Under the pieces are notes generated by a model. It saw only the letters and a list, made by a program, of their open reading frames with translations, was not told where the DNA came from and did not search any database. Below, piece after piece: positions 9,002 to 18,653 of a stretch of DNA of 64,000 bases. The stretch spans positions 25,391 to 89,390 of the forward strand of contig CALURV010000032.1 in the NCBI GenBank assembly GCA_944323285.1. The letters run 5' to 3'. Position 1 is the stretch's first letter; every line of letters begins with the position of its first letter. This DNA is from Candidatus Gastranaerophilales bacterium. GTDB lineage: Bacteria > Cyanobacteriota > Vampirovibrionia > Gastranaerophilales > Gastranaerophilaceae. Made by a program: the position numbers and the translations under genes.

Positions 9002-9834
9002 AAATTTTCTTTCAATTTTTCGGATAAATTACCTATTTTAACAATAGATAAAGCTTCACCTCTTATATTTTCATCAATATTCAAATCAGTAAGAGTTTTT
9101 TCTGCTGCATTTTTAGCAAAACCTGCATTTACAAGAGAATTTTTAATATTTTTTCTTCTGGTAGCAAAACAAGCTTTAACAACTTTTTTAAAAAAAGAAT
9201 AATTAGAAAGTTCTAATAACGGCTCTTTTCTAACAGAAAGTTTAACAATAGCAGAATCAACTTTAGGCGAAGGAAAAAATGATCTTGAACCAACTTTTTG
9301 AATGAATTCAACTTTTGCCCAAAATTGAGCAAGAATAGATAACAACCCATATTCTTTAGATGGAGAATTTTCACTCGCAGCAAGTCTTTTAGCAACTTCA
9401 TACTGAACCATTAAAACAACCTGAGAAATACAATTTCTGTTTTTATTATTTAAGTCATCAATCTCACCTAATAAATGAGCAATAATAGGAGATGTAATAT
9501 AATAAGGAATATTGGCAACAACTTTAAGATTATTTCCAAACTGAGATAAGTCTGTCTTTAATATATCTTTATGAACAATTTCTAAATTATCAGCACTTAT
9601 CTTTGAAATTTCATTAACCATATCTTCATCAAGTTCAACTGCATAAACTTTTTTTGCAAGTTTAACCAATTGTTCCGTAACAAAACCAAGCCCGGGGCCT
9701 ATTTCAACAACAACATCATCCTTCGATATATCAGATGCATCCAAAATTGTTTCAATAACTTTTTCATCAATCAAAAAGTTTTGACCAAGTCTTTTCTTTG
9801 CTTTAAATTTTCTTGCACGTTCAAAATAATTCAT
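8998..9834 (-). CDS. rsmA: 16S rRNA (adenine1518-N6/adenine1519-N6)-dimethyltransferase
   Basis: 278 residues. RsmA (KsgA) dimethylates two adjacent adenines near the 3' end of 16S rRNA during small-subunit maturation, using S-adenosylmethionine. Visible motifs are R-L-G-Q-N-F-L-I-D, the SAM-binding V-V-E-I-G-P-G-L-G-F, and the catalytic N-I-P-Y-Y-I-T-S-P. The small C-terminal helical domain carries F-A-T-R-R-K-N-I-K-N-S-L. It is the first gene of the operon; its promoter must lie in the 107-base divergent gap shared with the DegT-family gene. Confidence 0.96.
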   Translation of the reverse strand: MNYFERARKFKAKKRLGQNFLIDEKVIETILDASDISKDDVVVEIGPGLGFVTEQLVKLAKKVYAVELDEDMVNEISKISADNLEIVHKDILKTDLSQFGNNLKVVANIPYYITSPIIAHLLGEIDDLNNKNRNCISQVVLMVQYEVAKRLAASENSPSKEYGLLSILAQFWAKVEFIQKVGSRSFFPSPKVDSAIVKLSVRKEPLLELSNYSFFKKVVKACFATRRKNIKNSLVNAGFAKNAAEKTLTDLNIDENIRGEALSIVKIGNLSEKLKENL

Positions 9835-9941
9835 AATATTAATAATACTAAAAAAACTGAATTATTACAGTATTAAGATTATATAAAGGCATAAATGAAA
9901 TGTGTTAAACTAAATATATAGGAAGTAAGAGGAGAAGTAAT

Positions 9942-11060
9942 ATGATACCTATTTTAGATTCAAAAAGACAATATGCCAAAATCGGTAAAGAAATTGAAAA
10001 AGAAGTACTTGAAGTACTTGCTTCAGGTTCATATATTTTAGGAAAACATAATAAAGCATTCCAAACAGAACTTGCAGATTTTGTAGGAACAAAATATTCA
10101 GTAGGATTAAACTCAGGAACAGATGCACTTCATCTTGCTCTAAGAGCATTAGATATAGGAAGAGGAGATGAAGTAATTACAACAGCATTTACATTTGTAG
10201 CAACAGCAAGTGCAATAGGATTAGCCGGAGCAACACCTGTTTTTGTAGATATTAACCCAGACACATTTAATATAGATGCAGATAAAATAGAAGCTGCAAT
10301 TACTCCAAAAACAAAAGCAATTATCCCTGTACATTTATATGGGCAGCCTGCAGAAATGGATAAAATTATGGATATTGCAAAACGCCATAATTTAAAAGTT
10401 GTTGAAGATTGTTGTCAAGCAATAGGTGCTGAATATAAAGGACAAAAAGTAGGCTCATTCGGTGATTTCGGATGTTTTAGCTTCTATCCGACAAAAAATT
10501 TAGGCGGTATGGGTGATGGCGGTATGATTACCTGCAATGATGAAAAACTTTATAACAGAGTTATTGCCCTAAGAAACCACGGCGGAGCTATTAGATATTA
10601 TCACGATGAACTCGGAGTAAACTCAAGATTAGATGAAATTCAAGCTGCTATTTTAAGAGTTAAATTAAATTATATCAACGAATGGAATGAAAAAAGAAGA
10701 GAAAATGCATACAGATATAATGAAATGTTTAAAAAATATCCTGAAATTGAAACTCCTAAAGAAATTCATGATTCCTATTGTGTATACCACCAATACACTA
10801 TAAAAATAGAAAATCGTGATGAAGTTCATAAACTACTTCAAGAAAAAGGTATAGGTGCAATGATTTATTATCCGGTACCTCTACACTTACAAAAACTACA
10901 TAAAAACTTAGGATATAAAGAAGGTGACCTTCCAAAAACAGAAAAAGATACAAAAATGGTAATGTCTATTCCTATGTTCCCTGAACTAACTGTCGAAGAA
11001 CAACAAACAATTGTAGATACAGTAGTTGAATGCCTTAATTTAACAAAACAAGCTGTATAA
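9942..11060 (+). CDS. DegT/DnrJ/EryC1/StrS family PLP-dependent sugar aminotransferase
   Basis: 372 residues. Members transfer an amino group to keto-sugar nucleotides for cell-surface polysaccharide or other glycan synthesis. Motifs include [27 protein letters not shown] and the PLP-lysine segment [10 protein letters not shown]. The usual Asp-Ala-Ala-Gln after the V-E-D core is C-C-Q-A here. A strong RBS (aggaga) precedes the ATG. The gene is alone, divergent from rsmA and ended by a terminator shared with the convergent R3H gene. No sugar-pathway neighbours are present, so the substrate cannot be inferred. Confidence 0.9.
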   Translation: MIPILDSKRQYAKIGKEIEKEVLEVLASGSYILGKHNKAFQTELADFVGTKYSVGLNSGTDALHLALRALDIGRGDEVITTAFTFVATASAIGLAGATPVFVDINPDTFNIDADKIEAAITPKTKAIIPVHLYGQPAEMDKIMDIAKRHNLKVVEDCCQAIGAEYKGQKVGSFGDFGCFSFYPTKNLGGMGDGGMITCNDEKLYNRVIALRNHGGAIRYYHDELGVNSRLDEIQAAILRVKLNYINEWNEKRRENAYRYNEMFKKYPEIETPKEIHDSYCVYHQYTIKIENRDEVHKLLQEKGIGAMIYYPVPLHLQKLHKNLGYKEGDLPKTEKDTKMVMSIPMFPELTVEEQQTIVDTVVECLNLTKQAV

Positions 11061-11071
11061 AAAATATAAAA

Positions 11072-11107
11072 TAAAAAAGAAACTGCTTAAAAGCAGTTTC
11101 TTTTTTA
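11072..11107. terminator. Bidirectional intrinsic terminator
   Basis: A near-perfect stem gaaactgct/agcagtttc (11079-11100), with an A-tract on the left and a T-tract on the right. It lies between the convergent DegT-type and R3H genes and can serve both. Confidence 0.85.
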
Positions 11108-11114
11108 TAAAAAA

Positions 11115-12713
11115 TTAACCTGCATTTTTAAAATCACTGCCACCAACAATTCTTAAACGACGTTCAGTACCTTCACCTATACTTTCGCTTGATAAATTAT
11201 GTTGTTCAACAAGTTCATGCTGCAATTTTCTTATTTGTTGATTTTGAGGATGCAGTTCAACATTATCAGCACCTTCAAGAATTTTTTGAATAGCAGCTTT
11301 TGCTTCATCTAAAGCTCTTTCAGCATCATCATAATAGCCTTGAAGTGTTTCACTGTCTTTAATATGAAGTGCTTCTTTAACAACTTTTTGAACTTGAGAC
11401 ATAGAATTTGAACGTACATAATATATAGGAAGTTTATAATCATTAGCAATACTTAAAATTTTAGTACCGCCTTTAGCAAAAGCTTTATGTACAATTACTA
11501 TATCAGCTTCTTCAATATTTCTTGTTATTTCAGCTTGCAAATTCAAACGTTCAAGCACTTTATCCAAAACTGTTCTGCTTACAGCATATATATATATCTT
11601 CTTGAAATCTTTAACCTGTTTTACGTACTCTTGTCTCGAAAAACTAAATTTTAATTTCTGGCTTGCAAGTGCTTCTTCTTCTTCTTTTATTTTCTGCTGA
11701 GCAATTGCATCATCTGTTTTTGTTTTATCATCATAAACTTGATCAACTTTTCTTATCTCAGGTCTGATTGGCCAACCTCTTAAGATATAATCAACAGCTT
11801 CTGCTGTATTTTTATAAACAGCTAAAGTATTTCTGTCAATAATTTCAATAACAATATCAAAAGTAGGCTGTTTTTCTCTTTCAAGAACAGTCTTTTGGCA
11901 TCCTCTTCTTTTTGCTTCATCATCACCTAAAGTAACAGAGCTGACCCCACCAACTAAATCAGATAAAATAGGATTTTTAATTAAATTGTCTAAAGTATTA
12001 CCATGGGCGGTAGCAATAAGCATAACACCGCGTTCTGCAATTGTTCTTGCTGCTTGAGCTTCTTCTTCTGTACCGATTTCATCAACTACAATAACCTCAG
12101 GAGTATGATTTTCAACAGCTTCAATCATTATATCTTTTTGATAAATTGGCTGAGTTACCTGCATTCTTCTTGCTCTACCTATCGCAGGATGCGGAGTATC
12201 ACCATCACCGGCAATTTCATTTGAAGTATCAACAACTACAACTCTCTTACCTAAATCATTAGCAACCAATCTCGAAATTTCTCTGAGTTTTGTTGTTTTA
12301 CCGACTCCGGGTCTGCCTAAGAATAATATACTCTTATTTTGTAAAACAATATCTTTAATACAAGCAATAGTACCTGTTACAACACGACCTATCCTGCAAG
12401 TAAGACCAACTACTTTCCCTTGCCTGTTTCTTATTGCACTTATCCTATGAAGTGTTCCCGGAATTCCTGAACGATTATCACTTGTAAACGGTTGTATTCT
12501 AGAAGTTATATATTCTATATCTTCATCCGTTACATAATTTTCCCCTAAATAATCTGTTTTTCCGTCAGAATAACGAACTTCCCCAACCCTGCCTAAATCA
12601 AGAACCAATTCAATTGCATCATCTAAGTTATAAGGCCTTAGTGCTTCAATAATCTTCGGCGGTAAAATTTCAATTAACCTTCTTAGGTCATTATGAAATT
12701 GTATTTTATCCAT
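11115..12713 (-). CDS. AAA ATPase with C-terminal R3H domain (Ycf45-like)
   Basis: About 532 residues. The P-loop G-R-P-G-V-G-K-T-T-K sits near residue 135, and a Walker B-like I-V-V-D-E-I-G-T-E-E follows. The C-terminus has the R3H signature layout (H-E-L-V-E-Q-H-N-L then G-E-G-T-E-R-R-L-R-I), which binds single-stranded nucleic acid. Proteins of this architecture are typical of cyanobacteria and plastids (Ycf45) and relate to SpoIIIAA-type ATPases; the exact role is unknown. I choose the ATG at 12713, which has aaaggga just upstream; an in-frame GTG at 12734 lacks a ribosome site. It has a clear promoter and a structured leader. Confidence 0.88.
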   Translation of the reverse strand: MDKIQFHNDLRRLIEILPPKIIEALRPYNLDDAIELVLDLGRVGEVRYSDGKTDYLGENYVTDEDIEYITSRIQPFTSDNRSGIPGTLHRISAIRNRQGKVVGLTCRIGRVVTGTIACIKDIVLQNKSILFLGRPGVGKTTKLREISRLVANDLGKRVVVVDTSNEIAGDGDTPHPAIGRARRMQVTQPIYQKDIMIEAVENHTPEVIVVDEIGTEEEAQAARTIAERGVMLIATAHGNTLDNLIKNPILSDLVGGVSSVTLGDDEAKRRGCQKTVLEREKQPTFDIVIEIIDRNTLAVYKNTAEAVDYILRGWPIRPEIRKVDQVYDDKTKTDDAIAQQKIKEEEEALASQKLKFSFSRQEYVKQVKDFKKIYIYAVSRTVLDKVLERLNLQAEITRNIEEADIVIVHKAFAKGGTKILSIANDYKLPIYYVRSNSMSQVQKVVKEALHIKDSETLQGYYDDAERALDEAKAAIQKILEGADNVELHPQNQQIRKLQHELVEQHNLSSESIGEGTERRLRIVGGSDFKNAG

Positions 12714-12757
12714 ATGTCCCTTTCGCTTTTTCACGCGCTCAGGTGTTTTTACTTGTA

Positions 12758-12792
12758 CCCGATTTAGGACTTTTTTCTGCCCTTTTATCGGG
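12758..12792 (-). promoter_or_regulatory. Structured leader RNA before the R3H ATPase gene
   Basis: On the minus strand, the ~90-base leader contains a two-tier hairpin: outer cccgat/atcggg and inner agggc/gtcct (one wobble), loop agaaaaaa. It is GC-rich against a very AT-rich background. It does not match a riboswitch class that I can name. It could be a target for autoregulation by the R3H protein, but that is inference. Confidence 0.45.
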
Positions 12793-12807
12793 GCTATCTA
12801 CACTTTT

Positions 12808-12836
12808 ATTATAACACTTTTTTTAATAACTTTCAA
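12808..12836 (-). promoter_or_regulatory. Predicted promoter of the R3H ATPase gene
   Basis: On the minus strand: TTGAAA (12831-12836), 17-bp spacer, TATAAT (12808-12813). This is a near-consensus sigma-70 promoter. The rest of the gap to 13023 (AT-rich, with several short inverted AT stretches) must also hold the promoter of the next plus-strand gene; I see no convincing -35 for it. Confidence 0.6.
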
Positions 12837-13023
12837 AAAATTTTACTATATTTGTAGTAATGTAACATATCATTAATAAAACAATAGATATTTTATCCTT
12901 AATATTTCTTAATATTAAAAAAAATATTGTAAATTTCTGCATTCTAAAAAACTTTTAATAAGTAACAACTCGGAATAGTAAGTAAATTAAGTATTATAGG
13001 AATGTAAGTAAGGAGAAATTATT

Positions 13024-13434
13024 ATGACAATTGCTTTTCAAGGTATGCAAGATTGCCATACACAAACAAAAGTTAATTTTCCAGCAGAAATGGATTTAAA
13101 AGCATTTAAAAGTAATATTTTTAATGAATTAAAATCTGACAAAGTTGAACTTAGACCAAAAGACACAATTATTGGTGCAACTCCACGCATTGGCTTTATG
13201 AGATTATTATTCAACAGATTAACAAAAGAACAAATTGATGGAATAAATCAATCAGGGAAACTTCCTAAAAATGCTAAATTTGTTGAAAATATGGGTAAAA
13301 TAAATATAGCTTGGAACCTAGCAGACATAACAACAGGAACACATGAATTACCGAAAGGTTATGAAGTAAAAAATGATATATTTGGATTTACACATGTAGT
13401 AAGAGAAGGGACAAAAAATATATTCATTAAATAA
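13024..13434 (+). CDS. Small lineage-specific protein with N-terminal I-A-F-Q-G
   Basis: 136 residues, soluble, mixed alpha/beta by composition, with no signal peptide or membrane segment. The start M-T-I-A-F-Q-G resembles the short F-x-G motif seen in other lineage-specific proteins of this window. Strong RBS (aaggag) eight bases before the ATG, and a good terminator after the stop, so it is a genuine monocistronic gene. I do not recognise a family. Confidence 0.75.
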   Translation: MTIAFQGMQDCHTQTKVNFPAEMDLKAFKSNIFNELKSDKVELRPKDTIIGATPRIGFMRLLFNRLTKEQIDGINQSGKLPKNAKFVENMGKINIAWNLADITTGTHELPKGYEVKNDIFGFTHVVREGTKNIFIK

Positions 13435-13469
13435 AGCGATTCTTCTAATTATTTATCATCATGGGAGAG

Positions 13470-13493
13470 GGGAGCAATGCTCCCTTTTTTTTT
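13470..13493 (+). terminator. Intrinsic terminator after the 136-aa gene
   Basis: Stem gggagc/gctccc, loop aat, followed by nine T residues. Confidence 0.9.
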
Positions 13494-13496
13494 AAA

Positions 13497-13530
13497 TAAA
13501 AAAGGGATATCTTTTAGACATCCCTTTTTA
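13497..13530 (-). terminator. Intrinsic terminator of fusA
   Basis: Stem aaagggat (13501-13508) with atcccttt (13520-13527), and a T-rich run when read on the minus strand. It lies 18 bases after the fusA stop. Confidence 0.8.
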
Positions 13531-13547
13531 AAGCGTTAAACTAAAAT

Positions 13548-15632
13548 CTAAGCACGAGCGCCTGATTTAGAGATAATTTCTTCCTGAACATTAGCAGGAA
13601 CTTGTTCATATTTCAAGAATTCCATAGAGAAAGTACCTCTACCTTGTGTATTTGAACGTAAGTCAGTAGCATAACCAAACATATTTCCTAATGGAACTGT
13701 AGCTCTAACAATTACGTTACCTGTATTACCTAAAGGTTCTTGACCTTCGATACGACCACGACGTCTTGAAATATCACCGATAATAGTACCTGTATATTCA
13801 TCAGGAATTTCAATTTCAACTTTCATCATAGGTTCTAAGATGCAAGGTCTTGCTTTTTTACAACCATCTTTAATAGCCATAGAACCTGCAATCTTAAATG
13901 CCATTTCAGAAGAGTCAACTTCGTGGTAAGAACCGTCATAAAGTTCAACCTTAACATCTATCATAGGATATCCTGCTAAGATACCGCCTTCAAGAGCTTC
14001 TTCCATACCTTTTCTTGCCGGTTCAATATATTCTTTAGGAATAGCACCACCAACAATTTTGTTTTCAAATACAAAACCTTCATTTTCACCGGCAGGAGAA
14101 ATTCTGATTTTAACGTGACCATATTGACCTTTACCACCTGATTGTCTGATAAATTTAGAATCTTGATCAGCATTACCTAAGATAGTTTCTCTGTATGCAA
14201 CTTGTGGTTTACCAACATTTGCATCTACTTTGAATTCTCTTAATAAACGGTCTACAATAATATCCAAGTGAAGTTCACCCATACCTGAAATAATTGTTTG
14301 ACCTGTTTCAGTATCAGATTTAACTCTAAAAGAAGGATCTTCTTCAGCAAGTTTTTGAAGTGCAATACCCATTTTATCCTGGTCAGCTTTTGTTTTTGGT
14401 TCAATAGCAACAGAAATAACAGGATCCGGGAACTCCATTTTTTCTAATATAATAGGAGCATTTTCATCACAAAGAGTATCACCTGTTGTAGTGTCTTTTA
14501 AACCAACTGCAGCACAAATATCACCTGCAAATACTTCAGTTATTTCATTTCTTTGATCAGCATACATTTGAACCAATCTTGAAATACGTTCTTTTTTACC
14601 GTTTGTAGCATTTAATACATATGAGCCTGAAGTTAATTTACCTGAATAAACTCTTAAGAATGTTAAACGACCTACATAAGGGTCTGTCATAATTTTAAAT
14701 GCCAAAGCAGAGAATGGTTCATCTTCAGTTGAATGTCTTTCAACTTTTGTTCCGTCTTCAAGTTCACCTTCAATAGCTTTAACATCTAATGGAGACGGCA
14801 TATAATATACAACATTATCTAATAGTAATTGAACACCTTTATTCTTGAATGCAGTACCGCAGCAAACAGGAACTATTTGGTTTGTACAAACAGCTTTTCT
14901 TAATGCTGCTTTTAATTCATCAACTGTTGGTTCTTCGCCTTCCATAAACTTAAGCATTAAATCATCATCAGTTTCAGAAATTTTCTCAATCATTTCAGCT
15001 CTGTATTCTTTAGCTTTTTCAAGCATATCAGAAGGAATTTCTTCTTCTCTTATATCTGTACCAAGGTCATTAGTGTAAATTTCAGCTTTCATTTCCATAA
15101 GGTCAATTAAACCTGTAAATTTATCTTCAGCACCAATTGGCAATTGAATAGGAACAGCATTAGCTCCTAATCTTGTTTTAATTTGATCAACAACACGATA
15201 GAAATTAGCACCTGTTCTATCCATTTTGTTAACAAATACCATTCTAGGTACTTCATATCTGTTTGCTTGTCTCCAAACTGTTTCTGATTGAGATTGAACA
15301 CCGCCGACTGCACAAAATACTGCTACAACACCATCTAATACACGAAGTGAACGTTCAACTTCTATTGTAAAATCAACGTGCCCCGGTGTATCAATAATAT
15401 TAAATTGATGTTCTTTCCACATTGCAGTTACTGCTGCAGATTGAATTGTAATACCTCTTTCTCTTTCTTGATCCATAAAGTCAGTAACAGCAGCACCATC
15501 GTGTACTTCACCAATTTTATGAGTTTTACCTGTGTAGAAAAGAATACGTTCTGTGGTAGTTGTCTTACCTGCATCTATATGTGCAGCAATACCAAAGTTT
15601 CTTACTCTTTCTAATGGAACTTGTCTTGCCAT
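13548..15632 (-). CDS. fusA: Elongation factor G
   Basis: 694 residues, full length. This GTPase drives ribosome translocation in the cytosol. The N-terminal GTPase domain shows [13 protein letters not shown] (G1), R-G-I-T-I-Q (G2), D-T-P-G-H-V-D (G3) and N-K-M-D-R-T (G4), and the C-terminal domain IV/V has G-Y-P-M-I-D-V. RBS aaagga is present. The gene stands alone rather than in the usual rpsL-rpsG-fusA-tuf operon. A TATAAT-like box lies at 15667-15672 on the minus strand, with only a weak -35. Confidence 0.97.
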   Translation of the reverse strand: MARQVPLERVRNFGIAAHIDAGKTTTTERILFYTGKTHKIGEVHDGAAVTDFMDQERERGITIQSAAVTAMWKEHQFNIIDTPGHVDFTIEVERSLRVLDGVVAVFCAVGGVQSQSETVWRQANRYEVPRMVFVNKMDRTGANFYRVVDQIKTRLGANAVPIQLPIGAEDKFTGLIDLMEMKAEIYTNDLGTDIREEEIPSDMLEKAKEYRAEMIEKISETDDDLMLKFMEGEEPTVDELKAALRKAVCTNQIVPVCCGTAFKNKGVQLLLDNVVYYMPSPLDVKAIEGELEDGTKVERHSTEDEPFSALAFKIMTDPYVGRLTFLRVYSGKLTSGSYVLNATNGKKERISRLVQMYADQRNEITEVFAGDICAAVGLKDTTTGDTLCDENAPIILEKMEFPDPVISVAIEPKTKADQDKMGIALQKLAEEDPSFRVKSDTETGQTIISGMGELHLDIIVDRLLREFKVDANVGKPQVAYRETILGNADQDSKFIRQSGGKGQYGHVKIRISPAGENEGFVFENKIVGGAIPKEYIEPARKGMEEALEGGILAGYPMIDVKVELYDGSYHEVDSSEMAFKIAGSMAIKDGCKKARPCILEPMMKVEIEIPDEYTGTIIGDISRRRGRIEGQEPLGNTGNVIVRATVPLGNMFGYATDLRSNTQGRGTFSMEFLKYEQVPANVQEEIISKSGARA

Positions 15633-15891
15633 TTTTCTTTTTCCTTTATTATTACTACATAATTAAATTATACTTAGCTTACGCCATTAAAACTATCTTT
15701 ACATAAACACAATTTTTTTTAAAGAACATGCTTCATAATATTAAATAATATCCATAAATGTTAGTTTAAACTTATATATAAACATTTTTAAGAGATTTTA
15801 TGAAGAAAAATTAATTTTAAGAAAATAATTCTAAAGTTTTACTTTTGATTGCCGATAAGCTGTTTAAAGGTATAAAAAAGGAGAGTTGTTT

Positions 15892-16122
15892 ATGTTTGAA
15901 TCAGGTAAAGAAACTTCATTAAGTAAGTATAAAAATATAATAGGGAGTGCAAAAGAAACTATTGAAGCCATTCAAAAGTATATAAATAATTTTTCATCTT
16001 CAAACATAAACAATAATATTGAAACAGAAGAAGAACCTGCTGCTTCTATTAACAGAATTTTAAACAGCACTGCCAGTGAAGAGACAAATTTAGAAATTCA
16101 AAAAATAATTAATAATCTATAA
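15892..16122 (+). CDS. Small acidic protein of unknown function
   Basis: 76 residues from the ATG at 15892, which has ggagag seven bases upstream; a TTG at 15886 is in frame but overlaps that ribosome site and is less likely. The protein is Asn/Glu/Ser-rich with two predicted helices (E-T-I-E-A-I-Q-K-Y-I and L-E-I-Q-K-I-I-N-N-L). No cysteine, signal peptide or membrane segment. The long 5' region (15633-15891) is shared with divergent fusA. Function unknown. Confidence 0.6.
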   Translation: MFESGKETSLSKYKNIIGSAKETIEAIQKYINNFSSSNINNNIETEEEPAASINRILNSTASEETNLEIQKIINNL

Positions 16123-16189
16123 TTATTTCAATCCTTATAAAAATATGTTATTATTAACCCGCAATATTTTGTTAAGGGGTTAATAAGTT

Positions 16190-17473
16190 ATGAAAAAAAT
16201 ATGGATTCAAGACATAAAAGAATATGAAGGTAAAGAAATTACTCTTCAAGCTTGGCTATATAATAAACGCTCCAGCGGAAAACTGCATTTTCTTCAGCTA
16301 AGAGATGGTACCGGAGAGATTCAAGCAGTAGTATTTAAAGGAAATGTACCAGAAGAAGTATTTAATTTGGCTGATAAAATTTCGCAAGAAAGTTCTGTTG
16401 AGGTTAAAGGAATTGTTAAAAAACACGACCGTTCTAAAATAGGATATGAAATTGATGCAACAGATGTTAAAGTTTTGTCTGTATCTATTGATTACCCTAT
16501 AACCCCAAAAGAACACGGAACTCATTTTTTAATGGAACATCGCCATTTATGGCTTCGTTCATCAAGACAGCGTGCTATTTTAAATGTAAGGCACCGAATA
16601 ATAAAATCCGTACGTGACTTTTTTGATTCGCACGGATTTACTCTTGTTGATGCACCAATATTCACTCCTAATGCCTGTGAAGGTACTACAAATTTATTTG
16701 AAACAGATTATTTTGATACAAAAGCATATTTAACCCAATCGGGACAATTATATATGGAAGCAGCTGCAATGGCTGTCGGTAAAGCATATTGTTTTGGACC
16801 CACATTTAGAGCTGAAAAATCTAAAACAAGACGTCATTTAACTGAATTTTGGATGGTTGAGCCTGAAATTGCCTATGCAGATATTTATGATGATATGGAT
16901 TTGGCTGAAGAATTTGTTGAATATATTGTTCAACAAGTACTGGAACATAATAGAGCTGACTTAGAAGTTTTGGAACGAGATATTTCAAAACTTGAAAATA
17001 TAAAAAGACCTTTCCCAAGAATTACATACGATGAAGCTATTGAAATTCTTCATAAGAAAGGAAATAATACTCCTTGGGGAGAAGATTTTGGCGGCGATGA
17101 AGAGACATTAATTTCTGAAGAATTTGATAAACCTGTTATGATTCACCATTATCCGATGGCAGTTAAAGCGTTTTATATGAAACAAGATGGTGATAAAGCC
17201 GCTTGTGTAGATGTAATTGCACCTGAAGGATACGGAGAGATGATTGGCGGCGGCCAAAGAGAAGATGACCTTGAAAAATTAAGAGCTAAAATTAAAGAAA
17301 ATGGTTTATCTGAAGAAATATTTGACTGGTACTTAGATTTAAGAAAGTACGGAAGTGTACCTCATGCAGGGTTTGGTCTTGGCATAGAAAGAACCGTAGC
17401 TTGGATTTGCGGACTTCCTCACGTTCGAGAAACTATCCCATTTCCAAGATTAATGGATAGAATAAGACCATAA
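16190..17473 (+). CDS. asnS: Asparaginyl-tRNA synthetase
   Basis: 427 residues. It charges tRNA-Asn with asparagine. An N-terminal OB-fold anticodon domain ([13 protein letters not shown]) is followed by a class II catalytic core: motif 2 [12 protein letters not shown], and motif 3 [10 protein letters not shown]. The ending [11 protein letters not shown] is closer to the compact AsnRS/AspRS2-like form than to the E. coli form. A separate aspS lies at 38344, which supports AsnRS here. Its stop runs into a bidirectional terminator. Confidence 0.92.
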   Translation: MKKIWIQDIKEYEGKEITLQAWLYNKRSSGKLHFLQLRDGTGEIQAVVFKGNVPEEVFNLADKISQESSVEVKGIVKKHDRSKIGYEIDATDVKVLSVSIDYPITPKEHGTHFLMEHRHLWLRSSRQRAILNVRHRIIKSVRDFFDSHGFTLVDAPIFTPNACEGTTNLFETDYFDTKAYLTQSGQLYMEAAAMAVGKAYCFGPTFRAEKSKTRRHLTEFWMVEPEIAYADIYDDMDLAEEFVEYIVQQVLEHNRADLEVLERDISKLENIKRPFPRITYDEAIEILHKKGNNTPWGEDFGGDEETLISEEFDKPVMIHHYPMAVKAFYMKQDGDKAACVDVIAPEGYGEMIGGGQREDDLEKLRAKIKENGLSEEIFDWYLDLRKYGSVPHAGFGLGIERTVAWICGLPHVRETIPFPRLMDRIRP

Positions 17474-17498
17474 AAAAGAGGGTAAAAACCCTCTTTTT
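17473..17498. terminator. Bidirectional intrinsic terminator between asnS and the 325-aa gene
   Basis: Stem aaaaagagggt/accctcttttt with a 4-base loop. It overlaps the stop codons of both convergent genes. Confidence 0.85.
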
Positions 17499-18474
17499 AT
17501 GATAAAGCTTTTTCTAACATATCATAATAAATTGAGAATATATCTATATTTAATGAACTATCTGTTTTCATAGCTTTTTTAGCAATATCACTTTCTGTCG
17601 TATAAGCTTCTTTTTCGTCCTTTGCCTTTATTGCACAATATTTTTTTATTTTGGCATAAAGTTTATCCAAATGCTCTTTATCTTTTACATTTTGAGATAT
17701 CAAAGGATCATTAATAAAACTTTTTACTATTTCTCTAACTATATTATTAAATGTATAATTAATATAATTTTTAAAATCTTTTTCTGTGCTAAATCCAGCA
17801 GAATGAAGTATATCCTGCTTAGAGACTTGTCTTTCCCTTGGAACAATCATTCCATATTTTTTTAAGTTCTCAATGTCTTCGGCACACTGAAAAGTAGGAA
17901 CACAAAATTTAGCTTGAATATCATTGTCAAAAGGTTTAAAAGCAAAAAGTCCACCCCCTTGAATAATTTTGGCATATTCATGATCACCTTTTGATACACT
18001 TTTCAAATATTCTCTTGCTTCTCCTTGTTTTGACTGAAGGAAATGAGTATATTCATGTGCACTATTCATAATAAATCCTAATCTATTAACAGGATTTTTA
18101 TTAGCATCCTCTACATTCAAATATATTTTATTTTCTACAGCCTCAAAATCAGGACTTAAAATACCAGAATAAAATGCCATATAATTTTGAGAATCAGGAA
18201 TTTCAAACCTTAAATCTCCAATAGGTTTTACTTGGATATCAGGTAATAAGCTTGAAATATAATCTAAATCTATTTTTTGTGACAATGGCAAGTGAATTAA
18301 TTTTTCACCAAATTCTACTGCTTTAGCTGTATTAGAATTTTCTTTTTTTACATGTTTTTTACCGCTAAAAGATACAATATCTGATTTAAGCGGCTGTAAA
18401 ATATACATATGATTTTGAGATTTTGAAATATTTAATGTTTTACCGGGAAGATAATTTATACTATTTATATTCAT
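17497..18474 (-). CDS. Putative zinc metallopeptidase-like protein (HEYTH) with N-terminal V-S-F-S-G motif
   Basis: 325 residues. It begins M-N-I-N-S-I-N and carries D-I-V-S-F-S-G-K-K near residue 35, a layout shared with the 941-aa protein at 4363; no Sec signal peptide. Residues about 140-144 read H-E-Y-T-H in the helix N-S-A-H-E-Y-T-H-F-L-Q, the HExxH zinc motif of metalloproteases. A later helix with E-K-E-A-Y-T-T-E (about residue 290) could supply the third ligand. I know no named family for it. The RBS is aaaggag. Protease activity is inferred from the motif only. Confidence 0.72.
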   Translation of the reverse strand: MNINSINYLPGKTLNISKSQNHMYILQPLKSDIVSFSGKKHVKKENSNTAKAVEFGEKLIHLPLSQKIDLDYISSLLPDIQVKPIGDLRFEIPDSQNYMAFYSGILSPDFEAVENKIYLNVEDANKNPVNRLGFIMNSAHEYTHFLQSKQGEAREYLKSVSKGDHEYAKIIQGGGLFAFKPFDNDIQAKFCVPTFQCAEDIENLKKYGMIVPRERQVSKQDILHSAGFSTEKDFKNYINYTFNNIVREIVKSFINDPLISQNVKDKEHLDKLYAKIKKYCAIKAKDEKEAYTTESDIAKKAMKTDSSLNIDIFSIYYDMLEKALS

Positions 18475-18540
18475 AAAAACTCCTTTAACTATTTAAAGGA
18501 ACTGAGGTTAGAAATTTTACTTATTTAGATTTATTGTTAC

Positions 18541-18590
18541 ATAATTTAAAAATCCAGTATCGCACTTTGTTATCTAGGCATCCTCGCTAT
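18541..18590. repeat. Interspersed hairpin repeat, copy B (degenerate)
   Basis: It shares ccagtatcgcactttgtta and gcatcctcgct with copies A (824) and C (31138), but the stem is partly lost. It sits just beyond the terminator of the 106-aa minus-strand gene, as copy A sits just beyond the orphan terminator. Confidence 0.5.
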
Positions 18591-18593
18591 ATT

Positions 18594-18627
18594 AAAAGAA
18601 GGTCGAAGTTAATAACTCGACCTTCTT
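18594..18627 (-). terminator. Intrinsic terminator of the 106-aa gene
   Basis: An 11-bp stem centred on gaaggtcga (18598-18606) and tcgaccttc (18617-18625), followed on the minus strand by a short T-tract. Confidence 0.75.
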
Positions 18628-18653
18628 ATTATAAATTATATTTTTTCTATTTT

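Noticed and set aside
12714..12734. GTG start for the R3H ATPase at 12734
   Set aside because: No ribosome site before it, whereas aaaggga stands before the ATG at 12713.
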